Source: Anastrepha obliqua (lineage: Eukaryota > Arthropoda > Insecta > Diptera > Tephritidae). From it: a DNA stretch of 64,000 nucleotides. The stretch's first letter is position 1. Every line of letters starts with the position of its first letter. The position numbers and the translations under genes are program-made. Shown here in pieces: positions 1 to 10,173 of this stretch. The stretch covers positions 36,912,001 through 36,976,000 of the forward strand of contig NC_072893.1 of NCBI RefSeq assembly GCF_027943255.1. The letters are read 5' to 3'. The notes below the pieces were generated by a model. It was not told where the DNA came from, did not search any database, and was given only the letters and a program-made list of their open reading frames with translations.

Positions 1-230
1 TTGAAAATCGTTTGTAAAAGCTCTAAGTATAGTATGAAAGGCCGGTAAGATTGAAATTTACTTCTCATTAAAAGCAACTTTTAGCTCAGTATAATTAATA
101 CATTTTAAGGGTATGTCAAGGGCTTGTATCTTTCTAAAAATGCTATAAATAACAGTTGAGTATTTTTCAATAATTTGTTGCCTTCATTAAAAGCCCTTTG
201 TTTTTTCACGTAACGATAGGAATATGTATA
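1..230. other. AT-rich DNA without a recognisable gene
   Basis: No open frame of useful length, RNA gene or repeat boundary is visible. The stretch ends at a TATATATAAAGGGCGATC motif that may be the end of the neighbouring transposon. Confidence 0.5.
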
Positions 231-937
231 TATAAAGGGCGATCCACTTAGAGTTATCGGATTTTAAATTAAAATAAAACAACGATAATTCAAATTGATA
301 GGGCAATTTTCATTATTTTTGTGTAGAACTATTCATGACATTTATTTTTTGAATATGATCCCTTTTAAATGTGGGCCGCAACTGCGCCGTAATTCGGCCA
401 GCCATAAACACCAATTTTGAACGACTCGCTGGAGAACTTCGGTTGGTCTTCAATGCCTCAATCGAGCTGGTTTATTCTCAAAGCATTTAGACTTTACAAA
501 TCCCCACAAATAAAAGTCTAAAGGTATTTTATCACACGATCTTGATGGCCAATCCACTGATCCGAGACGAGCGATAAATTGCTCACCGAAACGACAACCT
601 AGTAAATGAATTGTTTCATGGGCCGTATGGCAAGTAGCGCCGTCTTGTTGGAACCAAACGTTGTGGAGATCTCCGGCTGTAATTTCCGGCATCAAAAAGT
701 CGTTTATCATGGCGGGGTTCCGTTGCCCATTCTCTGTTACAGTGACGCTAGCGTCGTCTTTAAAGAAATATGGACCTCCAGCCCATAGACAGCACCAATA
801 CAATTGCACGATTTGTAAACGTTGTTGAGGCGCAAGTCTTTCCATGTTGAAAGGTGAATGAATAATGAAAAAAATTATGTATTTAGTTTGACAGTAGTCA
901 CACGCGATCTGTCAAATAAGTCCTATTGGAAAAAGTA
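231..937 (-). mobile_element. Internally deleted DD41D-type DNA transposon (Tc1/mariner superfamily)
   Basis: The element is defined by the minus-strand transposase relic at 450-845. The 5' (right) end probably lies near 921-937, where the TATTGGAAAA core also occurs in the terminal repeat of the related element at 54533-55052. The other end may be TAAAGGGCGATC near 233, but no clean inverted repeat pair or target duplication could be read, so both boundaries are inferred. The unit is non-autonomous. A deleted mariner abuts it on the right at about 955. Confidence 0.45.
450..845 (-). pseudogene. Transposase relic with the centre deleted
   Basis: The start MERLAPQQRLQIVQLY is the N-terminal helix-turn-helix head seen in a common insect transposase family (DUF4817-like head). 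It is joined directly to the C-terminal catalytic half, skipping most of the DNA-binding and first-Asp region. Visible catalytic-half motifs are GGPYFFKDDASVTVTENGQ, the second Asp in FQQDGATCHTA and the third Asp in PLDFYLWGFVKSK, with 41 residues between the two. The intact family has about 330-350 residues; only 131 remain, with no first Asp, so the product cannot catalyse transposition. The fusion is in frame, which suggests a deletion derivative that may have been mobilised in trans. Assignment to the superfamily is confident; the exact family name is from memory. Confidence 0.8.
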
Positions 938-954
938 TTGAAGAAAGTAGGCTG

Positions 955-1477
955 TCCTATCAAAAAGTACCGGGCTGACCGGGAAGACCGTTTTCTTCGA
1001 TTGCCAAGGCGTAGTGCACCATGAGTACCTTCCATCGGGCCAGACAGTCAATAAAGAATATTATTTATCCATTTTGAAGCGCTTGAGGAAAGCTGTACGT
1101 CGCAAACGGCCGGAAATGTGGGCAAACAATTCCTGGGTTTTGCATGATGATAACGCGCCATCGCACCAAGCCGAAATTGTGTTGGATTATTTCACCAAAC
1201 ACCAAGTAAATACCATCATGCAAACACCAAATTCACCTGATATAGACCCGTGTGACTTCTTTTTGTTTCCCAAGTTGAAGTTACCACTTCGTGGAAGGAG
1301 ATTTCAGTCGATAGAGGAGAGCAAAGAGAATACGACGAAGGAGCTGAAGGCCATCCCTTCGCCGGTCTACCAGGGGTGCATGGATGGCTGGGTTAAACGT
1401 TGTCACAGACGGCTCATATTTAGACGGGTTTGTTTTGTTTTGTTTAAACATTCCCGGCACTTTCTGATCATAGGGTA
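955..1477 (+). mobile_element. Short deletion derivative of a mariner element (copy 1)
   Basis: The left terminus reads TCCTATCAAAAAGTACCGGG and the right terminus TTCCCGGCACTTTCTGATCA followed by TAGGGTA, which are inverted copies of one another. The same termini bound the element at 29118-29552. About 0.5 kb remains of a typical 1.3 kb: the 5' UTR, DNA-binding domain and first catalytic Asp are gone, and the deletion joins the left repeat almost directly to the middle of the transposase. The TA target dinucleotide is present on the right (1476-1479); the left TA is not clear. Confidence 0.78.
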
Positions 1478-1484
1478 TATCTGA
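987..1484 (+). pseudogene. Mariner transposase, C-terminal half
   Basis: Reading starts inside the gene at TVFFDCQGVVHHEYLPSGQ (no native start; the ATG at 1014 is internal) and runs through VNKEYYLSILKRLRKAV, the second catalytic Asp in HDDNAPSH and the third in DIDPCDFFLFPKLKLPLRG. The two Asp are 34 residues apart, as in mariner (D34D). PNSPDIDP replaces the usual PYSPDMAP, a degenerate site. The normal stop is lost (VIF-stop in the 29165 copy becomes LIFRRV), so translation runs into the terminal repeat. It is nonfunctional. Confidence 0.85.
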
Positions 1485-2440
1485 AATTCTCAAGGCTGTC
1501 TGCTTGTATAAACTAACTATTGTATAGTCGTTCCATCGATGTATCTTATTTTAACAACTGAAAACGAGTGCTTCAAAGCGGCCATGTGAGCTTTGGAAAG
1601 AGAAACGTGTCTGTCATTGCCATATCGGGTGAAAACGTTGGTTGTTCGGTGATATTTGTTGAGTTTTATCGCCATAAATTCCTTCGTATTGAATTCCTTA
1701 TGAGATAAAGCGTATTCAGGGTCAAACATTCAGAGTTTATTTCAAAAATCTGGCATTTTTCAACGAATTTGTTCAATCAAACGCCCCATTGCGCTCAGAT
1801 AGTATTTTTTTGTTTGAGTGAGCTTTTTAGTGGGATTTTTAAATCATCAGCACTTATCTTTCTAAAATATTAGCAAAATAAATAAATTGTTTGTTGTTGT
1901 AAATTTTTTTCTTTAATTTTTACTGCCATCAAAATGTTTAACTTTTCAATCAGAGTCCTTAGAAAACTCCTGGGTATGCAGTTTTATAGCCCATTCAGTT
2001 TTAGTGTAATAAAGTGAAGGTTTGAAGTTCTTCGAATATGGCGTTGATTTTTGAGAATCTGTTTTGTATCCGATGTTGACAATTTTCCTCTATATAAAAT
2101 ACTTCCGAACATTTGCTTTATATGGAAGAAAAAATAAAGTAACTTAATTATGTGGGCTCAAGTGTATGAACGTATATGGTACGTACGTATTTTTCTCTCT
2201 CCAATTGTTTTTAGCATAGGCTCTAAGTACATACATACCTACATACATGCAATAGAAAAATTTGCTACTAGCGTAAAGTAATAAGAAATTGCAACATTTG
2301 TGTGTGGTAAATGTGCAAATGTTCATTGAATATTTAGTTAAAGGTCAAGTAGAAACCTTTGGTTTAATATCGAGTTGTGTACAATTGCTCAAACGCAATC
2401 CATATATGTACTCATACGCATCTATAGTTTGTAGAAATGA
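1480..2440. other. AT-rich DNA without a gene
   Basis: Only short chance open frames are present. A TACATACATACC-type microsatellite lies at about 2228-2250. I see no terminal repeats or transposon domains. Confidence 0.5.
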
Positions 2441-2449
2441 ATAACTACC

Positions 2450-3691
2450 CTGCAGGGAAAACTACTAATACGGAATTAGTGGCTTTTGGTCACTTTAAAA
2501 CCATGGAAAGTTCACCTTCTTGCTTTATTTTTGCAGGAAGTGGGCATTCTCCGCCGTTTCTTCGCTCTTTCGATAGTTGGAAGTACTACAGTACCAAACT
2601 TCTGAGATGAGATCTAACGCGCTCATCTCTTTCCGATAGTTCCGGAGTTTCTGGGATTCTAGGAACAGACAACTTTCAGCTTTCGTTTTTTAAATCTTAG
2701 GCACAGGATAAATGGCTGCCCAGGCGAGCGGCCTGTTTTGAGAAAGAATCAGAATTCGTCCATTGTGATACCGTACAGAGGAAAAAAAGGAAGAAAAAGA
2801 ACCAAACAGGTGGAAAAAAGAACGAACGAGCTTCGCATTGGAGAATGACCACCAACAGTGGCTAATTAAATTTGTAATAACCGCTTCAAGCTATGGATGA
2901 AATTTACCAGGTGTGTGATATTAAAACCTGCTATAGCAAATAAGTGCAGATGTAGCAAATAAGTGAGAGCCCAGATGTCGCAATCTTTGGCCGACGAGGG
3001 CAGGGCAGCTGAGAAGAAGGTGCTGAGATGATTCCACCTCGTCCTCCCGACAGCTTCTGCAGAACGGACTTGAGGCAATCCCAAGTCTCACGGCATGAAC
3101 ATCTAACGGACAATGTCCGATAAGGATACCCACCAAATTTGTGAGCTGCGGCTTTGTTAGCCTTAGAAGTTCCCTTGAGTGCCTCCGATCTACCCGTGGC
3201 CAGAAGGATCTCACGGCTTTGCACGTTTGCGCAGGGAACCACAATCCCCTCATTTCGCGATAAAACCGTCTACAAGACAGCTCTTAAGCTCAGCAGTTTC
3301 CCTCTATGCCACTGTGACCGGGAACGGAAGTATTCGGATGTAGTCGAGTGCGAAGCCAGGCATTCACCAACTAATTTCGAACGTACAAACAACGAGCCGA
3401 AGACCCTAATTGTCGCTTGGCTGTCGAAGCATGTCCTTTACAGTAATTACTGAAGTACGCAACCAATCCACTGCTTCCTTAATTGCGGCTACGTCCGCTT
3501 GGAAAGCACTATAGTGGTCCGGAAGCCTGAGTTTGAGCCTGATGGAGAGCTACTCGCTGAATACTTCCCCATCAATCCTTCCGTTCAGCTTCAAGCCATC
3601 CGTAAACATGCTTCAACAAATCAGTAGCGAAGTGCTCTTAGTGAAATCGTACTACACATTTGTTTCACTAGTTGAGGTTTTCCCTGCAGGG
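2450..3691. repeat. Inverted 15-mers bracketing LINE family A copy 1
   Basis: CCCTGCAGGGAAAAC at 2450-2464 recurs as its reverse complement GTTTTCCCTGCAGGG at 3677-3691. The core CCCTGCAGGG is itself palindromic. The pair could be the termini of a DNA element that received the LINE, but similarity outside the 15-mers is weak and no target duplication is visible. Confidence 0.3.
2690..3640 (-). mobile_element. LINE (non-LTR) 3' end, family A copy 1
   Basis: Minus-strand frames read the end of a Jockey/R1-type ORF2: RNase H remains at about 3260-3500, then SRELLRLTKPQLTNLVGILI and a cysteine/histidine tail (FCRSCREDEVESSQHLLLSC, C-x2-C...H...C), ending in FIHSLKRLLQI near 2870. The 3' UTR continues to about 2690. 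Stops and frame changes break the reading. The copy at 36468-37372 aligns along nearly its whole length, including the 3' UTR (AAATGGCTGCCCAGGCGAG against AAATGGCTGCCCATGCGAG), which proves a dispersed repeat. It is 5' truncated, as expected for reverse-transcribed insertions, and inactive. Confidence 0.75.
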
Positions 3692-3699
3692 AAGGTACA

Positions 3700-4469
3700 G
3701 ACCTATGAACTTATATACCTATGTGCATACGTAGCTGCTTGCCACCAAAGCGTGGTGAAAGAGTACTCATAATTAGTTACTGCCCATGTGAAGCTTGTCT
3801 AATTGAAATGACTGTAGAGAAAATTCGACTTTGTACTTGTTTTTGATTTTGTACATAACCTTTGCTTCTTTATGGGGCTGCTGCGGTATTGTAAAACTGA
3901 AGCCATTTTAAGGTTATACATTTTTCTTAAATCGAGATGCTTTAAGAGGACCAGAAAAATTTATTTAACTAGATTTCGAGGGAGAGGAGTATTTTATTTT
4001 TTTAATGCATCTTTTTCAAAAAAGTAAAACTTTCGTCAAAAAGTAAACTACAAATAGGTTTCACCTTTTGAAATGCGGCCTACTAACCACTCTCGGTCTC
4101 TTTGTTTTTCGGGAAGACGCCGGCGAAGAGGACATTCTCATGAGTACTGCTATACTGGCATATGACTTGTAGTCTCACAGGTATACCTACATATTAAACA
4201 CTTGTCCACAATTTGCAACTCTCCCCCCGGAATTGCCAAAAAATATTACCTCACGGAGTAAGACCGCTCTCGGCCTGTCTGTTCGGTATGAATTTTGCAA
4301 TCGATTTTAGTCCCACTTGCCGATGAGCAAGAAGCTTTAGTAGAATTGAGATTTCGCTGACTATACGCTACAAAAAACAAAACAATCCGCTGGTTGACTT
4401 AGGTGTCAGATATTTGAAAGAAAAAACCACCTTCATGGTCGGATTTGGTTCATTTCAGAATAATTACAC
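3700..4469. other. No gene seen
   Basis: AT-rich sequence with short chance frames only. There is no repeat shared with other parts of the window that I could recognise. Confidence 0.45.
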
Positions 4470-5015
4470 TAGATGAAGCATTTGCTCTCACTGAAAGAGC
4501 ACTCAATACCTTTCGACGCCCACGACATTGTTGACAGTTATATTTATTTTGGAAATAGCATTATAGTTACTTCGCTTAGTTGGGAACCAGATGTAAAAAT
4601 AATATCAGACTCTAAATTCAACGTAGAACCTCTCTTGCCAATAAGGGCTACATTAGACTCAAATACCTACGAGTAGTTCTGCACTCTCTTGATGAACAAA
4701 AATCATACCTATTGTATGGCGTCGTAGCATGGACGATGGTAAAATCCGATCAGGCGGCCTTTCGAGTGTTCGAGAGAAAGATTTTACAAAAGGTTTGTGA
4801 ATCGTTGCGCGTTGGTGAAGAAGAACATCGCTGAGGAGAGAACGATGAGTTGAGTGTAATGTCGGCTGGGCCATGACATACGAGTAAATGTAAAGGCTGC
4901 AGCCCTGAAAATATTCGATGCGGTAACTGCTAGTGGTTACAGAGGAGACGGAAAACTTGCTGTGCTTTGGAAGAGAACGCAAAAAGATTTGGCTTTAGTT
5001 GGCGTTATTTGTGTC
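4470..5015 (+). pseudogene. Heavily decayed RTE-like LINE reverse-transcriptase tail
   Basis: Several plus frames together recall the C-terminal RT region of the LINE family at 14770-15480: VDSYIYFGNSI near 4530 (compare FVYLGTSI), AWTMVKSDQAAFRVFERKIL near 4727-4790, then SLRVGEE and KIFDAVTASGYRG-like pieces near 4910. Many frame changes and stops separate the parts. The catalytic YADD region is absent. This looks older than the other copies of the family. Confidence 0.5.
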
Positions 5016-5891
5016 AGATGATAGCACGAAAAGTAACTGCTGCAATTTCGTGGAACTTAGTCAGAATCGCTCAGGTGGCTACTGCGCTACTCAATAAGTA
5101 TAAGAAAGGATATGAAAAGAAATATGTTCATCTACGAAAATTCCAACTGCTAGGTGAATTTGGTCGGATTTTATCATCCATAATAACTTACCTTCTGTGA
5201 ATATTCATTTCTGAGCTCAACTATGATACATATCCTTGAAAGCAGGTGGAAATGATCCGATAATTAGAGCGAAACTACTCACGGGTCATAACTTGCTCCT
5301 CTTTAGAAATGGCATATTAACTATTCGCATGGTTTTTGATACTTTAAAACACGATTTATAGAATGTAGGGTGTCACCAAGTACAGACCGTTAGCCGGCTC
5401 TAAGCGATTTTGAACAAAACAGCTGATTTTCTGACGTAACCGGGGCTATAATAGCGGTTTGCTTACGAAAAAACTGAGATTGAGTTGGTGGTATACGAAA
5501 AAAACCAACGTAGTCTCCACTAATGTTATTTCGTTGCCGTCTGAACAACGACTGATTGTACAAGGGTGTGAATACGTGTGAAATGAGCGGGCAGAACTCT
5601 CACAATTTTGCTTCGGATGGCCAAACCTTGTAATCTATCATCCAGCTTAAAACCACCGAGATTTCAATATTAGTATACCTACTGTATTATACAGTCGCTC
5701 TCACGCTGCTTTTTTTTCGGTCGCCAAACTTTGTGGTCGTATTAAGAATATTTTGATATGAGTTGAGAAAGTCCTAAATGGGCGCTGTTCATGAGATTCT
5801 TCAGTATTGTCTCTCAAACACAATTCACTGGATTTCGCTTAGGCTTTTACCGCGCCAATTAAGAAAAGAAGTGGACTTTAGGGTAGACCTA
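5016..5891. other. No gene seen
   Basis: No coding or repeat signature recognised. A GC-richer stretch at about 5380-5620 has no homolog elsewhere in the window. Confidence 0.4.
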
Positions 5892-6281
5892 CCCGACTAG
5901 AAATTTTGGTAAGGCGGTGATTAGGCGCAAATAAAGCAGACCGCATTTCAAATTTGCGCCTCATAAGGCAGCCAAACTAGGCCCAAGACCCGAAAGGTAT
6001 CGCCATACATCTGCCTCATTAGGCGCAGGTTCGAAAAACCGAACTTCGGTAATACTCCGGATGCCCTTCTACAAATCAATTAGCGAATCCAATTTATGCC
6101 TAAGTGAGACACTGCCACAGATTTTCGTGATCACAACCAAATTTGGTACTGTTCTGGCATGCCAATCTTTGCCTTGCCTAACGTGGGCCTGGTAAGGTAA
6201 TAGTGAGGCGTGCCTCAGTAAGGCCTGCCTAATTCGGGCCTAACTGATTCTTCGACATGCCTCACTGTAATTCTAGTCGGG
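5892..6281. mobile_element. AGGC/GCCT-rich foldback or MITE-like element
   Basis: The ends are inverted: CCCGACTAGAAATT at 5892 and AATTCTAGTCGGG ending at 6281. Between them the motifs TAAGGC, TTAGGC, AGGCG and their complements GCCTAA, GCCTTG, GCCTCA recur about every 15-40 bases on both strands, so the element can fold into long hairpins. There is no coding capacity. No target-site duplication could be read, so the superfamily is unknown. Confidence 0.5.
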
Positions 6282-6639
6282 GAGATGCGCTCAGCAAATT
6301 GATCGAACTCTTTCTCTGTACTTGAACATTTTTTAACTAAACTCATTATTTTCAACGTAACAGCAACAGCACCAAAAATATGCTTTGGATGTGCTGTGAA
6401 AGCAATAATTTTTACAATACAATTTTGGCTTTGCCGTGCAGCATACGTTTCAACAGTACAGCGCAAATAAAGTCTTAGTTTATATGTGCTGCGATGAGCG
6501 CAGTTGAAGCACGCGCACGGGCCAGTTGAAGCCATAGCGCTGTTTAAAGGTTTTACTCGTATGAACGTACTGTAGCTTGAGCTGCGGAAGAATGACTGCA
6601 CAGTACAGCAAAACTCCAAATAAAAGGAAACACTAACAT
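6282..6639. other. No gene seen
   Basis: A 134-codon minus-strand open frame at 6215-6619 overlaps the foldback element and shows no domain or codon signal I recognise. I treat it as chance. Confidence 0.4.
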
Positions 6640-7555
6640 TACTTGGAGCTAAAAACGATGAAATTTACTACTTCCTCGATCTAAACAACCTCTGTGGGAA
6701 TCTCATTTATATATCTTCATTAAATCATTATGTGGCTCTTATGAAGCGCAGAATAGGTCCAATCCCCACGCTGGACAGTTCCGCAAGAGAAGTGAAAAAG
6801 TTTCTACCTAGAAAACCTGCTCTGATTTTAGCTAAGGCTGGACAATTGCACAGGAAGTGCTCAACTGTTTCTTGCTCTTCTCCATCTATACAACTTCTAC
6901 AAAATTCATGGAAGAAAACTTCTGGTCTCAAGAGATGCCTGCTAATGACCGGTTAAACAAGCCACCACCTTCGAGATATCCTCTCTTCAAAGGCTAAGTA
7001 GTTCCTTTGTCTTTTTCCTATTCATTTGGGGCCACAGAAGCCTAGCTGTTACGTATGTGCCTTCATATCTCCAAGACTTTTTGGCCTCTGGGATATTGTT
7101 GTTCTTGATTATTAGTTTGCTCGCGGTCATAGGCATCCCAATGGTACTTCCTAATCAACTAAGCCGTTGAAGAGTAGTACCCTTCGCGTAGTAGCTCTTC
7201 GGCTTTACAATTTCCGTCAACATCTCTGTGCCTCGGAACCCAAATAAGGCTGACCTTGAATACGATACTAATATCATTTGGGGCTGCTCGGCATTCCGGT
7301 GCAACCTTTGATCCTAGAATAGCCGCATTCATTGATTTAATGGCCGCCTGGCTATCTGAGAAGATATACATCGTAATTTTGTAATTTCGTATGCAAAATA
7401 GAGGCCAAACCGCCGTTCTTTCCATAGCGCCATACTTTTAAGTCTAAGTGCCGAGGTGAGGGCGACGTGTTTCCCTACGAGATTTAGTGCAGGCGAATTG
7501 ATTAGCACTTCCAGCGCTTTTTTTGGGGTAGTCAATTAAGCACCAGAGATGCATA
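6640..7555 (-). mobile_element. LINE 3' fragment with RNase H and zinc-knuckle tail, family B
   Basis: Minus-strand frames give an RNase H domain: IFSDSQAAIKSMNAAILGSK (near 7300-7365, the Asp-Ser motif) and VSLIWVPRHRDVDGNCKAEEL (near 7195-7255; WVPGH is the usual form). After it come tail residues and a C/H motif FCRSCIDGEEQETVEHFLCN (C-x2-C...H-x4-C) and a terminal FIRAT near 6730. The upstream frame at 7329-7535 (ALEVLINSPALNLVGKHVAL) holds the start of RNase H with a stop and shift between. The reverse transcriptase is missing. It is a 5'-truncated, inactive copy. Confidence 0.72.
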
Positions 7556-9429
7556 AAAAAGCTGATATGTTAGTTAAGATTAATGCTTTTCTGCTAAGGC
7601 TTCCCTGTGGTGGAACACTCAGCTGTTGTGATGCCACTTCGGGAAGAAAGTACGCCCAATCGCTTGTTAAACTAAGTTGAGCTTGGCAAGAGTTTCAGAA
7701 GATCGCCGATTTCGATGCATCTAAGGTCGTTAAAGTTCCTCAAGATTAATTTCAAAAGTATGATGCAAGTGTTTTTCGAAAATACAATTAGTTTTTTTTT
7801 GTTTGCGCATATTTTTTATAGTCCGAATCTTTTGATTTTAAGTCAATAAAAAGGTGAATGCCATTATAAAGATGTAAATTTCGTTTAAAAACAACATTCA
7901 AGTTTAACCACTTCTTTACAAAGCTAAGCCAAAAATGCATTAAACCACAACTTTTATTTAAATATTAAACATGTAAATACGTGTGTAGGCACGTTGAAAT
8001 TATCGCATAAAACTAGTTGGTACGCGCCGCTGTCTGAACTCTTCCTTTTTCGCTGGGCTTATGCGCTGCCAAACAAGTTTGCTCGACAGCTTTTTTCGCA
8101 GAACCAAATTATCTTTTTATTATTTAACAGCTAGCGCATGCAACTTTTTAAGCAGCGCTTTTCCAATTTTCCACCTCAGCCTCACCAAACAACGTCAATG
8201 TCAAACGAAAACATGGCCAAATGATTTGTGGCCAACGGCACGGCCAGACTCCTGCTGGCGGCTTATTTTTAACGAGTGTTGGTGCAGTTGGAAAATAAGG
8301 TAATGAAATAACAGAAAAAACCCATTTCTACAATAATACACGTATATTTAATAAGGCGGCTGAAATGTGTGGCAACACAAGACATGATCGATGAAAGTTG
8401 CGCATGCGCGCAGCGAAACGACTCCCCACTAGTTTGAATAGCCAAACATCGAATATCAAATGGAACTTGTTATCGAAATGTGGACACGAATTGACCATAA
8501 AACTCAGCAAATTTTCAGCGAATGTACCAATTTTCATACGGCAATTTCGTGCGCTGAGCGTCTAAGAGCCGCACCTCGCAGCCAAACAGTGAGACTGGCA
8601 GGAAGGAAGTGCGCACACACGTAACTCTGGTTATTAGCGCCAAAGTGTCAATTATGCTGTCAATTCTGCTGAGACGCAGAAACATGTGCGCGTGGTCGCC
8701 AAAATTTTGCTTCAACTTCAATTATAACTTTATTGAAAATTTTTTGCAAAATATTCGCAGCAACAAAATTGACGCGACGTGGCTCGCACGACGGCGTACA
8801 TTGATGATTATCGCAGCCACGTCGCCGCACTTGGTAATGTTGCATGTCCAATGCGCTGTGCACATGTTTACATACGTATTGGCATGCAACATCTATGCTG
8901 GCAACACTGCAGCCGAATTCAAAGTCATGGTCGCACAACAACTGCGACTCACCAATCACTCGCGCGCATACGGAGGCAAGTCCCATTTGTTTGTAGCCGC
9001 GCGAAATACAGCTGAAGCGCAAACAAACAACAGCAGCAGCAGCAGCACAGTCACTTTGCCAAATTGTTGCATGCCACATTACGTATTATGCGCATGTTTG
9101 TGTGCGCTTGTACGCGCGCGTGTGCAACTTTGGCCTTTCCCGGCCAATTGGTTTTCCTCACATTTTTTCCGGCGCCTTATTGCTTGTTTGGCTGCCAAAT
9201 CATTGCGCAAATTCGCAAACCGGCAGTTCAGGAAAGAGCCATTCAAGTTCATATGCAAATTGCCAATGGCAGCAGCGGAGGCAGCAACAGGAGTAGGCAG
9301 GCAGACAGCTGGCAGCTGGCGGTCTACAAGTTGCCTAATTTGCATGCCGCTTTGTGGCAATTTTCGTGCTTTTCAATAAATAAGAAAAAATGGCCTTTCA
9401 AATATTTACTGCTAATACTTGAATTTAAC
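7556..9429. other. Non-repetitive, GC-richer DNA from about 8.0 kb; no gene supported
   Basis: From about 8000 to 9400 the base composition rises and long overlapping open frames appear on both strands (the longest is 256 codons on plus at 8609-9379). None shows a domain, a start context or codon bias, and low stop density in several frames at once is what GC-rich noncoding DNA gives. CAGCAGCAGCAGCAG near 9030 and repeated GCAAATTTGC/CAAATTTGCC-like words are typical of fly regulatory DNA. It is a candidate enhancer or conserved noncoding tract; this is inference. Confidence 0.35.
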
Positions 9430-9432
9430 TAG

Positions 9433-9460
9433 TGTATGTATGTATGTGTGTGTGTGCATG
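9433..9460. repeat. TGTA/TG microsatellite
   Basis: A short run of TGTATGTATGTATGTG followed by TGTGTG. Confidence 0.8.
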
Positions 9461-9917
9461 CATTTAAACTAATCGCATAATATTGGCGGAATAGTCATGT
9501 TAAAATGTCAACAAGCAGCGTCGTGGCATGTTGCATACATATATCTTAGCTGCACGTGGCAGCGCTGGCGGCTTGGCGCACAAGTCTCTGCCATGGCGGT
9601 TATTGACCTGTAGTGTAGATTCAGGTGGACATTTTCATCTTATTCGATTAACGGAAATAATTTTGGTTTTCGTAAATTTCGCCGAATTTCGAGTGAAAGT
9701 GAAAAAGTCATCAGAAGGGCATGCGCGTTTGTCACTGGCTGAATTCGTTGAGTTTGATATTCCTGTACATATAAAATACTGGGAGAGTTACAGGGCGCTA
9801 TGCCAAGAGTTGCCGGTGGGATATTGATGTATGTTATTGAAATTGAAATAGCAAAAGAACCCAGTAAGCAAGAGAGAAGCCCTGCAGGCAAGTAGAGTTT
9901 ATTCAAATCGAAATACA
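9461..9917. other. No gene seen
   Basis: Short open frames in both directions (for example 9528-9827 plus, 9640-9924 minus) overlap each other and show no domain. No repeat is recognised. Confidence 0.4.
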
Positions 9918-10171
9918 GGCTCAACTCCTAGCAGCGGAAATCATCGGTTCGAATCTCGGTGAAAGATCAAAATTAACAAAAATTTGTTTCTAATAGCGGT
10001 CGCCCCTCGGCAGGCAATGGCAAACCTCCGAGTGTATTTCTGCCATGAAAAAGCTCTTCATAAAAAACATCTGCCGTTCGGAGTCGGCCATTTGTGGAAC
10101 AACATCAAGACGCACACCACAAATAGGAGGAGGAGCTCGGCCGAACACCCAAAGCGGGTGTACGCCAATTA
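9918..10171 (+). mobile_element. tRNA-derived SINE, family 1 copy A
   Basis: A Pol III B box GGTTCGAATCT lies at 9946-9956. The body shares long words with the copies at 19056-19275 and 56920-57195: TTCTAATAGCGGTCG, GGCAATGGCAAACCTCCGAG, TGCCATGAAAAAGCTCTTCA, CCGTTCGGAGTCGGC and AGGAGGAGCTCGGCC. There is no open frame. The SINE runs directly into the mariner at 10174. The TA-rich run on the far side of that mariner (from 11440) is most simply the displaced tail of this SINE. Confidence 0.72.
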
Positions 10172-10173
10172 TA

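Noticed and set aside
8609..9379. 256-codon open frame on the plus strand
   Set aside because: Several other frames on both strands are open over the same interval. The protein has no domain, no bias and a Ser run from a CAG repeat. It is best explained by GC-rich noncoding DNA.
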